Shown here in pieces: positions 9,186 to 16,293 of a stretch of 64,000 bases of DNA. Numbering within the stretch: position 1 is the stretch's first letter; the number at the start of each line of letters is the position of its first letter. The translations under genes and the position numbers were made by a program. Source of the DNA: Flavobacterium sp. 90 (GTDB lineage Bacteria > Bacteroidota > Bacteroidia > Flavobacteriales > Flavobacteriaceae); the NCBI RefSeq assembly GCF_004339525.1, contig NZ_SMGE01000001.1:3162001-3226000 (forward strand), in the 5' to 3' direction. The notes below the pieces were generated by a model that did not search any database, was not told the DNA's origin, and saw only the letters and a list, made by a program, of their open reading frames with translations.

Positions 9186-9530
9186 TTACTCATGATATGA
9201 AGAACTATCTTCCGGCGTTTCTTTGCGATCAAACATTCCGTAATCGCGAACTACGGTTGCAATTCTTAAATGATAATCTTTAAAAACTTCATTTCTTCCT
9301 TTTGCTTGCGCATGACGATGCATTTCGAGATTTCTCCATTGCTGAATACTTTTTTCATCTCGCCAAAAAGATAACGACAAAACCTTTTCCGGATTGTTAA
9401 AGCTTTGAAATCTCTCAATAGATATAAATCCATCGATATGATCTAATTCAGGGCGAAGATTTGCTGCTATTTCAAGATATTCTTCTTTTTTCCCTTCGTT
9501 AGGAATTACTTCAAAAATTACTGCTATCAT
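9186..9530 (-). CDS. Antibiotic biosynthesis monooxygenase (ABM)-domain protein
   Basis: The 114 residues fit the small ferredoxin-like ABM fold (PF03992): VIFEVIPNEGKKEEYLEIAA, a DGFISIERF strand, and LSLSFWRDEKSIQQWRN. Members dimerise and act as cofactor-free oxygenases or in haem or quinone metabolism; the substrate cannot be inferred. The gene begins 16 bases after the P450 gene on the same strand, so the two are probably one transcript and may act on one compound. Confidence 0.88.
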   Translation of the reverse strand: MIAVIFEVIPNEGKKEEYLEIAANLRPELDHIDGFISIERFQSFNNPEKVLSLSFWRDEKSIQQWRNLEMHRHAQAKGRNEVFKDYHLRIATVVRDYGMFDRKETPEDSSSYHE

Positions 9531-9546
9531 ATTTTTTGTTTTTTAA

Positions 9547-10695
9547 TTATTGAATAGAAAGCCAAATGTTTTTAGGTAATCTGGCATTAATCATTGGTTC
9601 GTATTGAATGTTGTTTTCTAAAATTGTAATTGTTTTATATTTATCAAATAAAAACCATAAAGCTTCAGTTGCCAATTGAATCGAGAAATATTTAGCCAGA
9701 CACATATGACCGCCAATTCCGAAAGTTAGATTTTCGATATTGTTATTTCTTTCAATATCAAAAATAGCCGGATTTTTAAACTTTTCAGAATCGCGGTTTG
9801 CCGAAGCCAGAACAATTAAAATCAAATCATTTTTTTTAATAAGGCTTTCGCCGATATGAAAATCTTCAGTTGCAACTCTTCTTGTGTTGTGAATTGATGG
9901 ATCAAACCGAACTGTTTCTATAACTGATTTTTCTATTGCAGTTTTATCCGAAAAAGTCTTATTGTGAATGATTTGTAACAACGAATTACTCAAAATTCCG
10001 CGTCCGGCATCATAACTCTGAATAAATAATCCGATTAAATTACTCAGGGCTATTTTTATAATCTCATCAGATGAAATTTTATGCTTTTCGCCGATGGAAA
10101 ACAATGATGATTCAAGAACAAGAACGGATAAATGTTTCTCAATTCTTAAAAACAAGTCCTCTGAAATTTCATTAATAGCATTTACTTCTTCATCAGTTTT
10201 CTTTGGAAGCATTATTTTAACTATGGTTTCTATATTTTTAGAAATAAAATTAGAATCGCTGCCATTAAAATTAAAGCTTTTCAGAAGAATTAGTATCGGC
10301 AGTTTTTTGGATACAGAATTGACCCAATCTATTTTGTTTTCGATTAAATCATTTTGAATTAATGCAGTGGTAACCGAACTTATTTCAACAGATTTCATTT
10401 TTGAAAAAAGCATTATCGAAATTTCTCTTCCAATTTCATGTTGAATTCCATTTGATAATCGAGTCAGATTATTCAAAATATCTAAAGCATATTCGTTTAG
10501 ATTCTGAATGTTATCAGGATTTATAGTCGGAATTTGGGCTTTAGGATTTTTTAAAACTTCAACACAATGTTTATGAGAATATATTGCCCATATTTTATTT
10601 GATTCATCCCAATAAACGGCATTTTTATTCCGCATATTTTCATATAATAAATAAGGATCAGAAACATCAGATTGCAAGAATAAAGAAGAGTTCAT
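9547..10695 (-). CDS. Cytochrome P450
   Basis: I take the ATG at 10695 (MNSSLFLQSD, 382 residues); the frame runs back to 10743, but that stretch overlaps the likely promoter. The haem ligand loop FGIGGHMCLAKY has Cys332, and the ETVR motif (Glu260/Arg263) is intact. The I-helix segment reads QSYDAGRGILSN around Asp229, with alanine then glycine where most P450s have the oxygen-activating threonine, so either chemistry or proton delivery may be atypical. An ABM-type monooxygenase follows in the operon, and an ArsR-type regulator is divergent. Confidence 0.93.
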   Translation of the reverse strand: MNSSLFLQSDVSDPYLLYENMRNKNAVYWDESNKIWAIYSHKHCVEVLKNPKAQIPTINPDNIQNLNEYALDILNNLTRLSNGIQHEIGREISIMLFSKMKSVEISSVTTALIQNDLIENKIDWVNSVSKKLPILILLKSFNFNGSDSNFISKNIETIVKIMLPKKTDEEVNAINEISEDLFLRIEKHLSVLVLESSLFSIGEKHKISSDEIIKIALSNLIGLFIQSYDAGRGILSNSLLQIIHNKTFSDKTAIEKSVIETVRFDPSIHNTRRVATEDFHIGESLIKKNDLILIVLASANRDSEKFKNPAIFDIERNNNIENLTFGIGGHMCLAKYFSIQLATEALWFLFDKYKTITILENNIQYEPMINARLPKNIWLSIQ

Positions 10696-10709
10696 GTTTA
10701 TTTTTTTTG

Positions 10710-10717
10710 CAAAGTTA
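10710..10717 (-). promoter_or_regulatory. -7 box of the P450 operon in the divergent control region
   Basis: TAACTTTG read on the minus strand would start transcription about 8 bases before the ATG at 10695. It supports the shorter P450 start. The shared 73-base gap with the regulator gene is the natural place for operator control. Confidence 0.5.
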
Positions 10718-10768
10718 TTTAACTTTACAAAGAGATACTTCATTCTGTACTTAACTATAAAAAACCAA

Positions 10769-11449
10769 ATGGAAGATCAATTTATAAAAACAGCAACTTT
10801 AATTGGTGATCCAACTCGTGCAGCAATTATGTGGACATTGCTCGACGGAAGAGCATTTACAGCAACAGAATTGTCAATTGCAGTAAATACGTCTCCACAA
10901 AATATGAGTATGCATTTGGGTAAACTTCTAGATGCCAATTTACTTAGCGTTGAAAAACAAGGGCGCCATAAATATTACAAATTCTCGAATAAAGAAGTTG
11001 CGTACGTTATTGAAGCAATGGCGAATCTTATTCCAAAACCAGCAATTCAATCCAAAAAAGAAACCGAAAGTTATCCTCCAATAAAATATTGCAGAACTTG
11101 CTACGATCATTTAGCAGGAAAGATAGGTGTTGCTGTAACGGATAGTTTGCTAAATCAAAAGATATTAATAGAAAATAAAAGTAATTTTGAAATCAGTCCT
11201 AATGGAGAAAAATGGTTTTCTGATTTTGGAATTAATATAGAAGAAGCTCAAAAGCAAAAACGAATATTCTTAAAACCTTGCCTGGATTGGAGCGAAAGAA
11301 AAAATCATATTGCTGGTTCGATAGGTTCACTTTTGTTCAATAAAATGATAAATGAAGATTGGCTCAGAAGAACAAAAGATTCAAGAGCGATAATCATCAC
11401 AGGAAAAGGCGAGAAGGAATTGTTGAAATATTTTAATGTAGTTGTTTAA
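10769..11449 (+). CDS. ArsR-family transcriptional regulator
   Basis: I take the ATG at 10769 (MEDQFIKTATL, 226 residues). Residues 5-85 form a winged helix-turn-helix: GDPTRAAIMWTLLDGRAFTA, then ELSIAVNTSPQNMSMHLGKL and the wing KQGRHKYYKFS. The second half, containing CRTCYDHLAGKIGVAVTDSL and KPCLDWSERKNHIAGSIGS, is the conserved C-terminal part of a larger ArsR subgroup and may bind a ligand. Its conserved cysteines and histidines could bind metal. It is divergent from the P450/ABM pair, which it probably represses. Confidence 0.9.
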   Translation: MEDQFIKTATLIGDPTRAAIMWTLLDGRAFTATELSIAVNTSPQNMSMHLGKLLDANLLSVEKQGRHKYYKFSNKEVAYVIEAMANLIPKPAIQSKKETESYPPIKYCRTCYDHLAGKIGVAVTDSLLNQKILIENKSNFEISPNGEKWFSDFGINIEEAQKQKRIFLKPCLDWSERKNHIAGSIGSLLFNKMINEDWLRRTKDSRAIIITGKGEKELLKYFNVVV

Positions 11450-11587
11450 AAATTTTAGATTGCAGATTTTAGACTTCAGATTAATAAATTTCACGCAATC
11501 TTGTCATTTCTCCTTGGTAGAAATGACAATACTACCATTTATTAAGGAAAAAACTTAGAACCTTAGCTACTTAGTACCTCAGAACCT

Positions 11588-12439
11588 TTAAGACGAAAAC
11601 AAAAACTCAATTACTCTCTGATACAATTCATCGTCATGCATTCCGTGGCCTAAACCTTTGGTTTCGATAAACTGACTGTTTTTCCAATTACTGGCAATTT
11701 TCTTTCCTTCTTCAAAAGCAACAATCTTATCAGAAGTATCATGTGCAATTAAACCCGCAACATTAAATTCTGAAGCGAATCTTTGTCCGGAGAAATCTTC
11801 CAGTTTAAAGTTGAAACGACTCATGAATTTACTTTCTAAAAGTGAAAACATCTTCGTATTTAAACTCAACATCGATATGTAATTATTAATCAAAGTTTTC
11901 AATTCTGATGGAGCTCCAAGAATAACCATTTTGTTAATGCTGGTATTCGGGAATAAATATTGGTGATAAACGCAAGCCGCTCCACCAATCGAGTGACCAA
12001 TAATAATTGTAGGCTGATATTTTTCGACCGCTTTATTAATGAATTCAGCGTAAAGCGGAACATTAAATTCTTTTCCGCTGCTTTGTCCGTGTGCCGGAGC
12101 ATCAATAGCAATTATCGTACTTCCTGATTCTTGAAGATGTGGTAAGGTTTTTTTCCAGCGCGAAGCATTACTTTCCCATCCGTGAACCAGTAGAATTTTG
12201 GTTTCGTTTCCTTTCCAGATATACGTCTGAAAATGATGTTCGTTATGATGAAACGTTTCTGTTTCGGTATTTTTCAGGACTTTTGGTAAACTCTCTTTTT
12301 GTAATCGGCCAATTCTGGGTTGGCTAAAAAGAGCATATGAAAGTTCGACAGCTTTTTGTGGACGAACATAACTTAAGAAATTAATATATTGTCCAACTGA
12401 TTTTACTGTAATGAAACGAATTCCTTTTTTAATTCCCAA
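11588..12439 (-). CDS. Alpha/beta hydrolase
   Basis: The 283-residue protein has a standard alpha/beta-hydrolase core: LLVHGWESNASRW (oxyanion strand), IAIDAPAHGQSSG, and the nucleophile elbow GHSIGG. Near the C terminus lie the probable acid AHDTSDKIV and the histidine in GLGHGMHDD. No signal peptide is seen, so it is probably cytoplasmic. The substrate is unknown, and the gene stands alone. Confidence 0.9.
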   Translation of the reverse strand: MGIKKGIRFITVKSVGQYINFLSYVRPQKAVELSYALFSQPRIGRLQKESLPKVLKNTETETFHHNEHHFQTYIWKGNETKILLVHGWESNASRWKKTLPHLQESGSTIIAIDAPAHGQSSGKEFNVPLYAEFINKAVEKYQPTIIIGHSIGGAACVYHQYLFPNTSINKMVILGAPSELKTLINNYISMLSLNTKMFSLLESKFMSRFNFKLEDFSGQRFASEFNVAGLIAHDTSDKIVAFEEGKKIASNWKNSQFIETKGLGHGMHDDELYQRVIEFLFSS

Positions 12440-12514
12440 AACTTAAATTTTTTCTAAAGGTAAAAAATGTTTTGCCACAGATTAAAATGATTTTCACAAA
12501 TTAGTGAAAAGTTT

Positions 12515-12574
12515 CGCCACGAATTTCACGAATTCACACTAATTAATTTGTGCTAATTCGTGAAATTCGTGGCG
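12515..12574. repeat. Perfect inverted repeat, GCCACGAATTTCACGAATT family
   Basis: Twenty-base arms at 12515-12534 and 12555-12574 are exact reverse complements around a 20-base spacer. The same word recurs at 33381-33486 and, less perfectly, from 34985. It lies between two leftward genes. Confidence 0.8.
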
Positions 12575-12591
12575 GAAAATTTTAAGCAAAA

Positions 12592-12616
12592 AAAATCCCG
12601 ATTTAATCGGGATTTT
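12592..12616 (-). terminator. Terminator of the nif3/zinc-ribbon-like operon
   Basis: AAAATCCCGAT / ATCGGGATTTT arms with a three-base loop; the A run to the left becomes the T tail of the leftward transcript ending at 12623. Confidence 0.85.
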
Positions 12617-12622
12617 AAATAT

Positions 12623-13402
12623 TTAGAATTTAGAGAACAATTGTTCCATTTTTTCTTTTTCTTCTTCAGCTAATGCGCTGTCAACCAAAATTCTTCCAGA
12701 GTGCTCATCAGTGATGATCTTCTTTCTAGAAGCGATCTCAACTTGAGTTTGTGGCGGAATAGTGAAGAATGATCCTGCAGAAGCACCTCTTTCGATAGAT
12801 ACTACAGCTAAACCATTACGAACACTAGTTCTGATTCTAGTATAAGCAGCTAATAATCTTTCTTCGATTTGACCTGAAAACTCAGCTGATTTCTCAGATA
12901 AGAAGATTTCTTCTTTTTGAGTTTCTGCCATAATCGCATCTAATTCATTTTTTTTGTGTTTTAAATGAGAGCTTTTAGCATCAAGTTTTTCTTTTAAGTT
13001 AGAAATAACTTCTTTTTTATGCTCGATAGAAGCTTTCATTTCTTTGATTTGCTTTTCAGCCAATTGAATTTCTAATTCTTGAAATTCAACCTCTTTAGTC
13101 AAAGAATTAAATTCTCTGTTATTACGAACTGATTCTTGTTGTTTTGTGTATTTTTTGATAACCTCTTTGTGCTCATCAATCGCATTTTTCTTCGATTTGA
13201 TAAGATCCTCAATCACTTCAAGTTCACTTTTCAGTTTCTCTGAACGAGTGCTTAAACCTGCAACTTCATCTTCTAGATCTTCCACTTCTAAAGGAAGTTC
13301 TCCTCTTACGTTTCTGATTTCGTCAATTCTAGAGTCAATAAGCTGTAAATCGTATATTGCTCTTAACTTGTCCTCAACACTTAATTCTTTCGTATTCGCC
13401 AT
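12623..13402 (-). CDS. Coiled-coil protein of the C4 zinc-ribbon (CT398-like) family, zinc site lost
   Basis: Residues 10-180 are a long antiparallel coiled coil, as in the CT398/HP0958 family. The C-terminal domain aligns with the usual zinc ribbon (GSCGGC...TCPNCGRIL in typical members), but here reads GASAGSFFTIPPQ and TDEHSGRIL. All four cysteine positions are replaced (Ser208, Ser211, Asp232, Ser235), so the ribbon fold may persist without metal. It starts 3 bases after nif3 in the same operon. The function of the family is not settled. Confidence 0.88.
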   Translation of the reverse strand: MANTKELSVEDKLRAIYDLQLIDSRIDEIRNVRGELPLEVEDLEDEVAGLSTRSEKLKSELEVIEDLIKSKKNAIDEHKEVIKKYTKQQESVRNNREFNSLTKEVEFQELEIQLAEKQIKEMKASIEHKKEVISNLKEKLDAKSSHLKHKKNELDAIMAETQKEEIFLSEKSAEFSGQIEERLLAAYTRIRTSVRNGLAVVSIERGASAGSFFTIPPQTQVEIASRKKIITDEHSGRILVDSALAEEEKEKMEQLFSKF

Positions 13403-13405
13403 ATT

Positions 13406-14500
13406 CTATAAGTACTTAACTGGATTTGTATTTTCTTCTGATAAAATGATTGCAAAATTAAGGATTTTTTTTCGAAGATAATCAACAATATAGTTTTTTG
13501 TATAGCGTTCGCTCTCAAAATGACCAATATCGGCTAAAAGTAGTCGGTTTTCAGCTTCATAAAACTGATGGTATTTTAAATCGGCAGTCAAAAAAGCATC
13601 GGCTCCAGCCTGAATTGCATTTTTTATGGCAAAACTTCCTGAACCTCCCAAAACGGCAACTTTCTTAATTTTTTTTCCTGTAAAGGCAGAATGGCGAATT
13701 CCATCGGCAATCATTTTGTCTTTTACGAAATGCAGAAACTCTTTTTCATCCATTTCGGTTTCAAATTCTCCAATCATTCCTAATCCAATATTTTGATGAG
13801 AATTTTGAAGATCATAAATTTCATAAGCGACTTCTTCATAAATATGATTTGCAAAAAGAGCTTTTAGAATTTTAGATTGTAAGTGCTTTTCAAAAACAAC
13901 TTCAATTTTTATTTCAGTTCCGGTATGTAGTTTTCCTTTTTCTCCAATTACAGGATTACTGTCTTCATTTCCTTTAAAAGTAAAAAAGCCTTCCGTATTA
14001 AAACTGCAGTTATCATAATTTCCAATTGTTCCTGCACCGGCTTCAAACATCGCATTACGCACTTTTTCTGAATTATCCGGAACGGTATAAGTAACTAATT
14101 TTTGAATGAAATTCTGTTTCGGAATTAGAACTTTAGTATTCGTTAATCCTAAAGCATCGCAGAAAATTTTATTAACTCCAGCCGAATGATTATCCAAAGC
14201 GGTATGAACGGCATAAATAGCAATGTCATTTTTGATAGCTTTTAAAATCGCACGCTCAACATAGTTTTTACCCGTGATTTTTTTAATTCCCGAGAATAAA
14301 ATAGGGTGAAAGCAAACCACAAGATTGCAATTTTTAGCAATAGCTTCTTCAATTACATTTTCTAAAGCATCGTGACAAACTAAAACTCCTGTACTTTCGG
14401 TTTCAGCATCACCGACTAAAAGTCCAACATTGTCAAAATCCTCGGCGTAAGCCAAAGGTGCCATTTCTTCGAGAACTTCTATTATATTTTTGATTTTCAT
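13406..14500 (-). CDS. Nif3-like dinuclear metal center protein
   Basis: The 364 residues match the YqfO/Nif3 (DUF34) family: an N-terminal half with GLLVGD and CFHPILFSG, a central PII-like insert (about 125-235), and a C-terminal half with GGSGSFAIKNAIQAGADAFL and the metal-binding LADIGHFESE. In the N-terminal motif most relatives have HHP; here it is FHP, so one histidine ligand may be absent or supplied elsewhere. The members form hexameric rings with two metals per subunit; some have been linked to GTP cyclohydrolase-like reactions, but a general function is unproven. Confidence 0.94.
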   Translation of the reverse strand: MKIKNIIEVLEEMAPLAYAEDFDNVGLLVGDAETESTGVLVCHDALENVIEEAIAKNCNLVVCFHPILFSGIKKITGKNYVERAILKAIKNDIAIYAVHTALDNHSAGVNKIFCDALGLTNTKVLIPKQNFIQKLVTYTVPDNSEKVRNAMFEAGAGTIGNYDNCSFNTEGFFTFKGNEDSNPVIGEKGKLHTGTEIKIEVVFEKHLQSKILKALFANHIYEEVAYEIYDLQNSHQNIGLGMIGEFETEMDEKEFLHFVKDKMIADGIRHSAFTGKKIKKVAVLGGSGSFAIKNAIQAGADAFLTADLKYHQFYEAENRLLLADIGHFESERYTKNYIVDYLRKKILNFAIILSEENTNPVKYL

Positions 14501-14660
14501 TATTTTGTTGTTTCAAGTTTTATTTGTTTCAGGTTTCAGGTTGTTGTGTGAATCTTGAAATCTGAAACAAATTCATCAAACAAATTAACGAATAAAGGTA
14601 TCAACTTTAAAATATTTGATAGATATTGTTTTATGTAAATAAGTACTATAATATTACAAG

Positions 14661-14691
14661 TATTACACGTAATAGTAATTTTGTATCTTTG
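14661..14691 (+). promoter_or_regulatory. Promoter and palindromic operator of the toxin-antitoxin pair
   Basis: TATCTTTG at 14684-14691 is a good -7 box, 17 bases before the antitoxin ATG. Just upstream, TATTACACGTAATA (14661-14674) is a palindrome with six-base arms and a two-base centre, sitting where the -33 element should be. That is the usual place for autorepression by an antitoxin. Confidence 0.6.
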
Positions 14692-14708
14692 TGTTTAAAT
14701 CAAGAATC

Positions 14709-14957
14709 ATGAAAACGCTAACCGTAAAAATAAACGAACGCACAAAGATAGGGAAAGCTTTTATTGCCATATTTGATAGTTTTAAAGGTTTTGAGGAAAT
14801 TGAAATTATTGAAACAGATGCTTATGGACAAGTTAACGAGGAACAAAGCATATATAGTTCAGAATTTATTGAAAAGGTTAAAAAAGCAGAAGAGAATATT
14901 AGACAGGGAAAAACCACAAGATTAAATCCAGATGATATATGGGGAAGTATTTTGTAG
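14709..14957 (+). CDS. Antitoxin of a YoeB-type toxin-antitoxin pair
   Basis: This 82-residue protein (start at the ATG 14709, MKTLTVKINERTKIG) has an N-terminal beta/helix part and a charged C-terminal part with KKAEENIRQGKTTRLNPDDI. It does not look like classical YefM, and resembles the small DUF2683-type proteins found before RelE-superfamily toxins in Bacteroidota. Its last 19 bases overlap the toxin gene in another frame, giving translational coupling. The antitoxin role rests on position and size; a likely operator lies upstream. Confidence 0.82.
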   Translation: MKTLTVKINERTKIGKAFIAIFDSFKGFEEIEIIETDAYGQVNEEQSIYSSEFIEKVKKAEENIRQGKTTRLNPDDIWGSIL

Positions 14958-15220
14958 AATTTGACGATATTGCTCGTAAAGATTTGAAAAATCACTATAA
15001 ATCAGGAAATAAAGCTACTATAAAAAAGATTGAAAAAATACTTTTGGAATTAATTGAAACACCTTTTTCAGGAGAAGGACAGCCAGAGGAGTTGAAACAT
15101 AATTTTAATGGATATTGGTCTAGAAGAATTAATCAAAAAGATCGAATGATTTATCGGGTAGAGGAAGAAATTGTGACTGTTATTATAGTTTCTGCGATGG
15201 GACATTATTCTGATAAATAA
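14939..15220 (+). CDS. Txe/YoeB-family mRNA interferase toxin
   Basis: YoeB toxins bind the ribosomal A site and cut mRNA. The 93 residues carry the family signature: GEGQPEELKHNFNGYWSRRI, then DRMIYRVEE, then the C-terminal GHYSDK. The glutamate, arginine, histidine and tyrosine expected at the active site (E. coli YoeB Glu46, Arg65, His83, Tyr84) all have counterparts, so the toxin looks intact. It overlaps the antitoxin by 19 bases and ends 4 bases before lpxK. Confidence 0.92.
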   Translation: MGKYFVEFDDIARKDLKNHYKSGNKATIKKIEKILLELIETPFSGEGQPEELKHNFNGYWSRRINQKDRMIYRVEEEIVTVIIVSAMGHYSDK

Positions 15221-15224
15221 CTTT

Positions 15225-16232
15225 ATGAACTTACTTCGAAAAATACTTTTTCCGTTTGCCATCTTATACGGATTCATTACTTCAATCAGGAATTTTCTTT
15301 TTGATAAAGGAATTCTAAAATCGACTTCATTTGATATTCCGGTTATTGCTGTTGGAAATCTGAGTGTTGGCGGAACCGGTAAAACACCTCAAATAGAATA
15401 TTTAATCCGATTGTTGTCTGATCGATATAAAGTGGCAACTTTAAGCCGCGGTTATAAACGTAAATCCGAAGGTTTTGTTTTGGCTAGTGCAACTTCAAAT
15501 GCTGAAATTCTGGGAGATGAACCGTTTCAGTTTTATCAAAAGTTTCCAAATATTCAGGTTGCAGTTGATGCTGATCGAACAAACGGAATTACGCAATTGC
15601 TTTCGCAACAAGAAAAACCTCAGGTAATTTTATTGGATGATGCTTATCAACATCGAAAGGTAAAAGCAGGATTTTATATTTTACTGACTTCTTACGGTGA
15701 TTTGTTTGCCGATGATTTTATGCTTCCAACTGGAAATTTGCGTGAAAGCAGAAGTGGAGCAAACAGAGCTAATGTTGTAATTGTAACAAAATGTCCAAAA
15801 TCTTTATCTGATGAAGAACAAGCTCAAATTCGTTTGAAATTAAAACTTACTTGTTCTCAACAAATTTATTTTACTTTTATAGATTACGATAGTTTTATTT
15901 ATGGCGAAAATGAAAAAGTAGCGGTTAGTGAAATTAAAGACGAATCGAAATTACTTCTTGCCGGAATAGCAAAACCAACTCCGTTTTTTGATTATTTAAA
16001 AAATGAGAAAGATGAATGTTTGACTTTTCCGGATCATCATAATTTTTCTGATGCCGATTTAGAATTGGTTCAATCTAAGGCTCAAAATAAAAGAATCATT
16101 ACAACAGAAAAAGATTATGTGCGTTTAAAAGATTCTAAATTAGCTTCGCAATTGTATTATTTGCCTATTAAAAGTACATTTATCAAACATCAGCAAAATT
16201 TTGACGCAACAATTTTGGAGTATGTCAAGTAA
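15225..16232 (+). CDS. lpxK: Tetraacyldisaccharide 4'-kinase
   Basis: LpxK phosphorylates the 4' position of the lipid A disaccharide precursor at the inner membrane. The 335 residues have the N-terminal membrane-associated helix (about 5-25), the P-loop GNLSVGGTGKTP (about 43-54), LDDAYQHRK and the C-terminal HHNFSDADLE and TTEKDYVRL motifs. The gene begins four bases after the YoeB-type toxin, so the toxin-antitoxin promoter may drive or supplement its transcription. No separate promoter can be seen in that space. Confidence 0.96.
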   Translation: MNLLRKILFPFAILYGFITSIRNFLFDKGILKSTSFDIPVIAVGNLSVGGTGKTPQIEYLIRLLSDRYKVATLSRGYKRKSEGFVLASATSNAEILGDEPFQFYQKFPNIQVAVDADRTNGITQLLSQQEKPQVILLDDAYQHRKVKAGFYILLTSYGDLFADDFMLPTGNLRESRSGANRANVVIVTKCPKSLSDEEQAQIRLKLKLTCSQQIYFTFIDYDSFIYGENEKVAVSEIKDESKLLLAGIAKPTPFFDYLKNEKDECLTFPDHHNFSDADLELVQSKAQNKRIITTEKDYVRLKDSKLASQLYYLPIKSTFIKHQQNFDATILEYVK

Positions 16233-16293
16233 ACTTAAAACTGAGAATCTTAGAGACTTAGTCCCGAAGCTTCGGGATAGTAATTCAAAAAGA

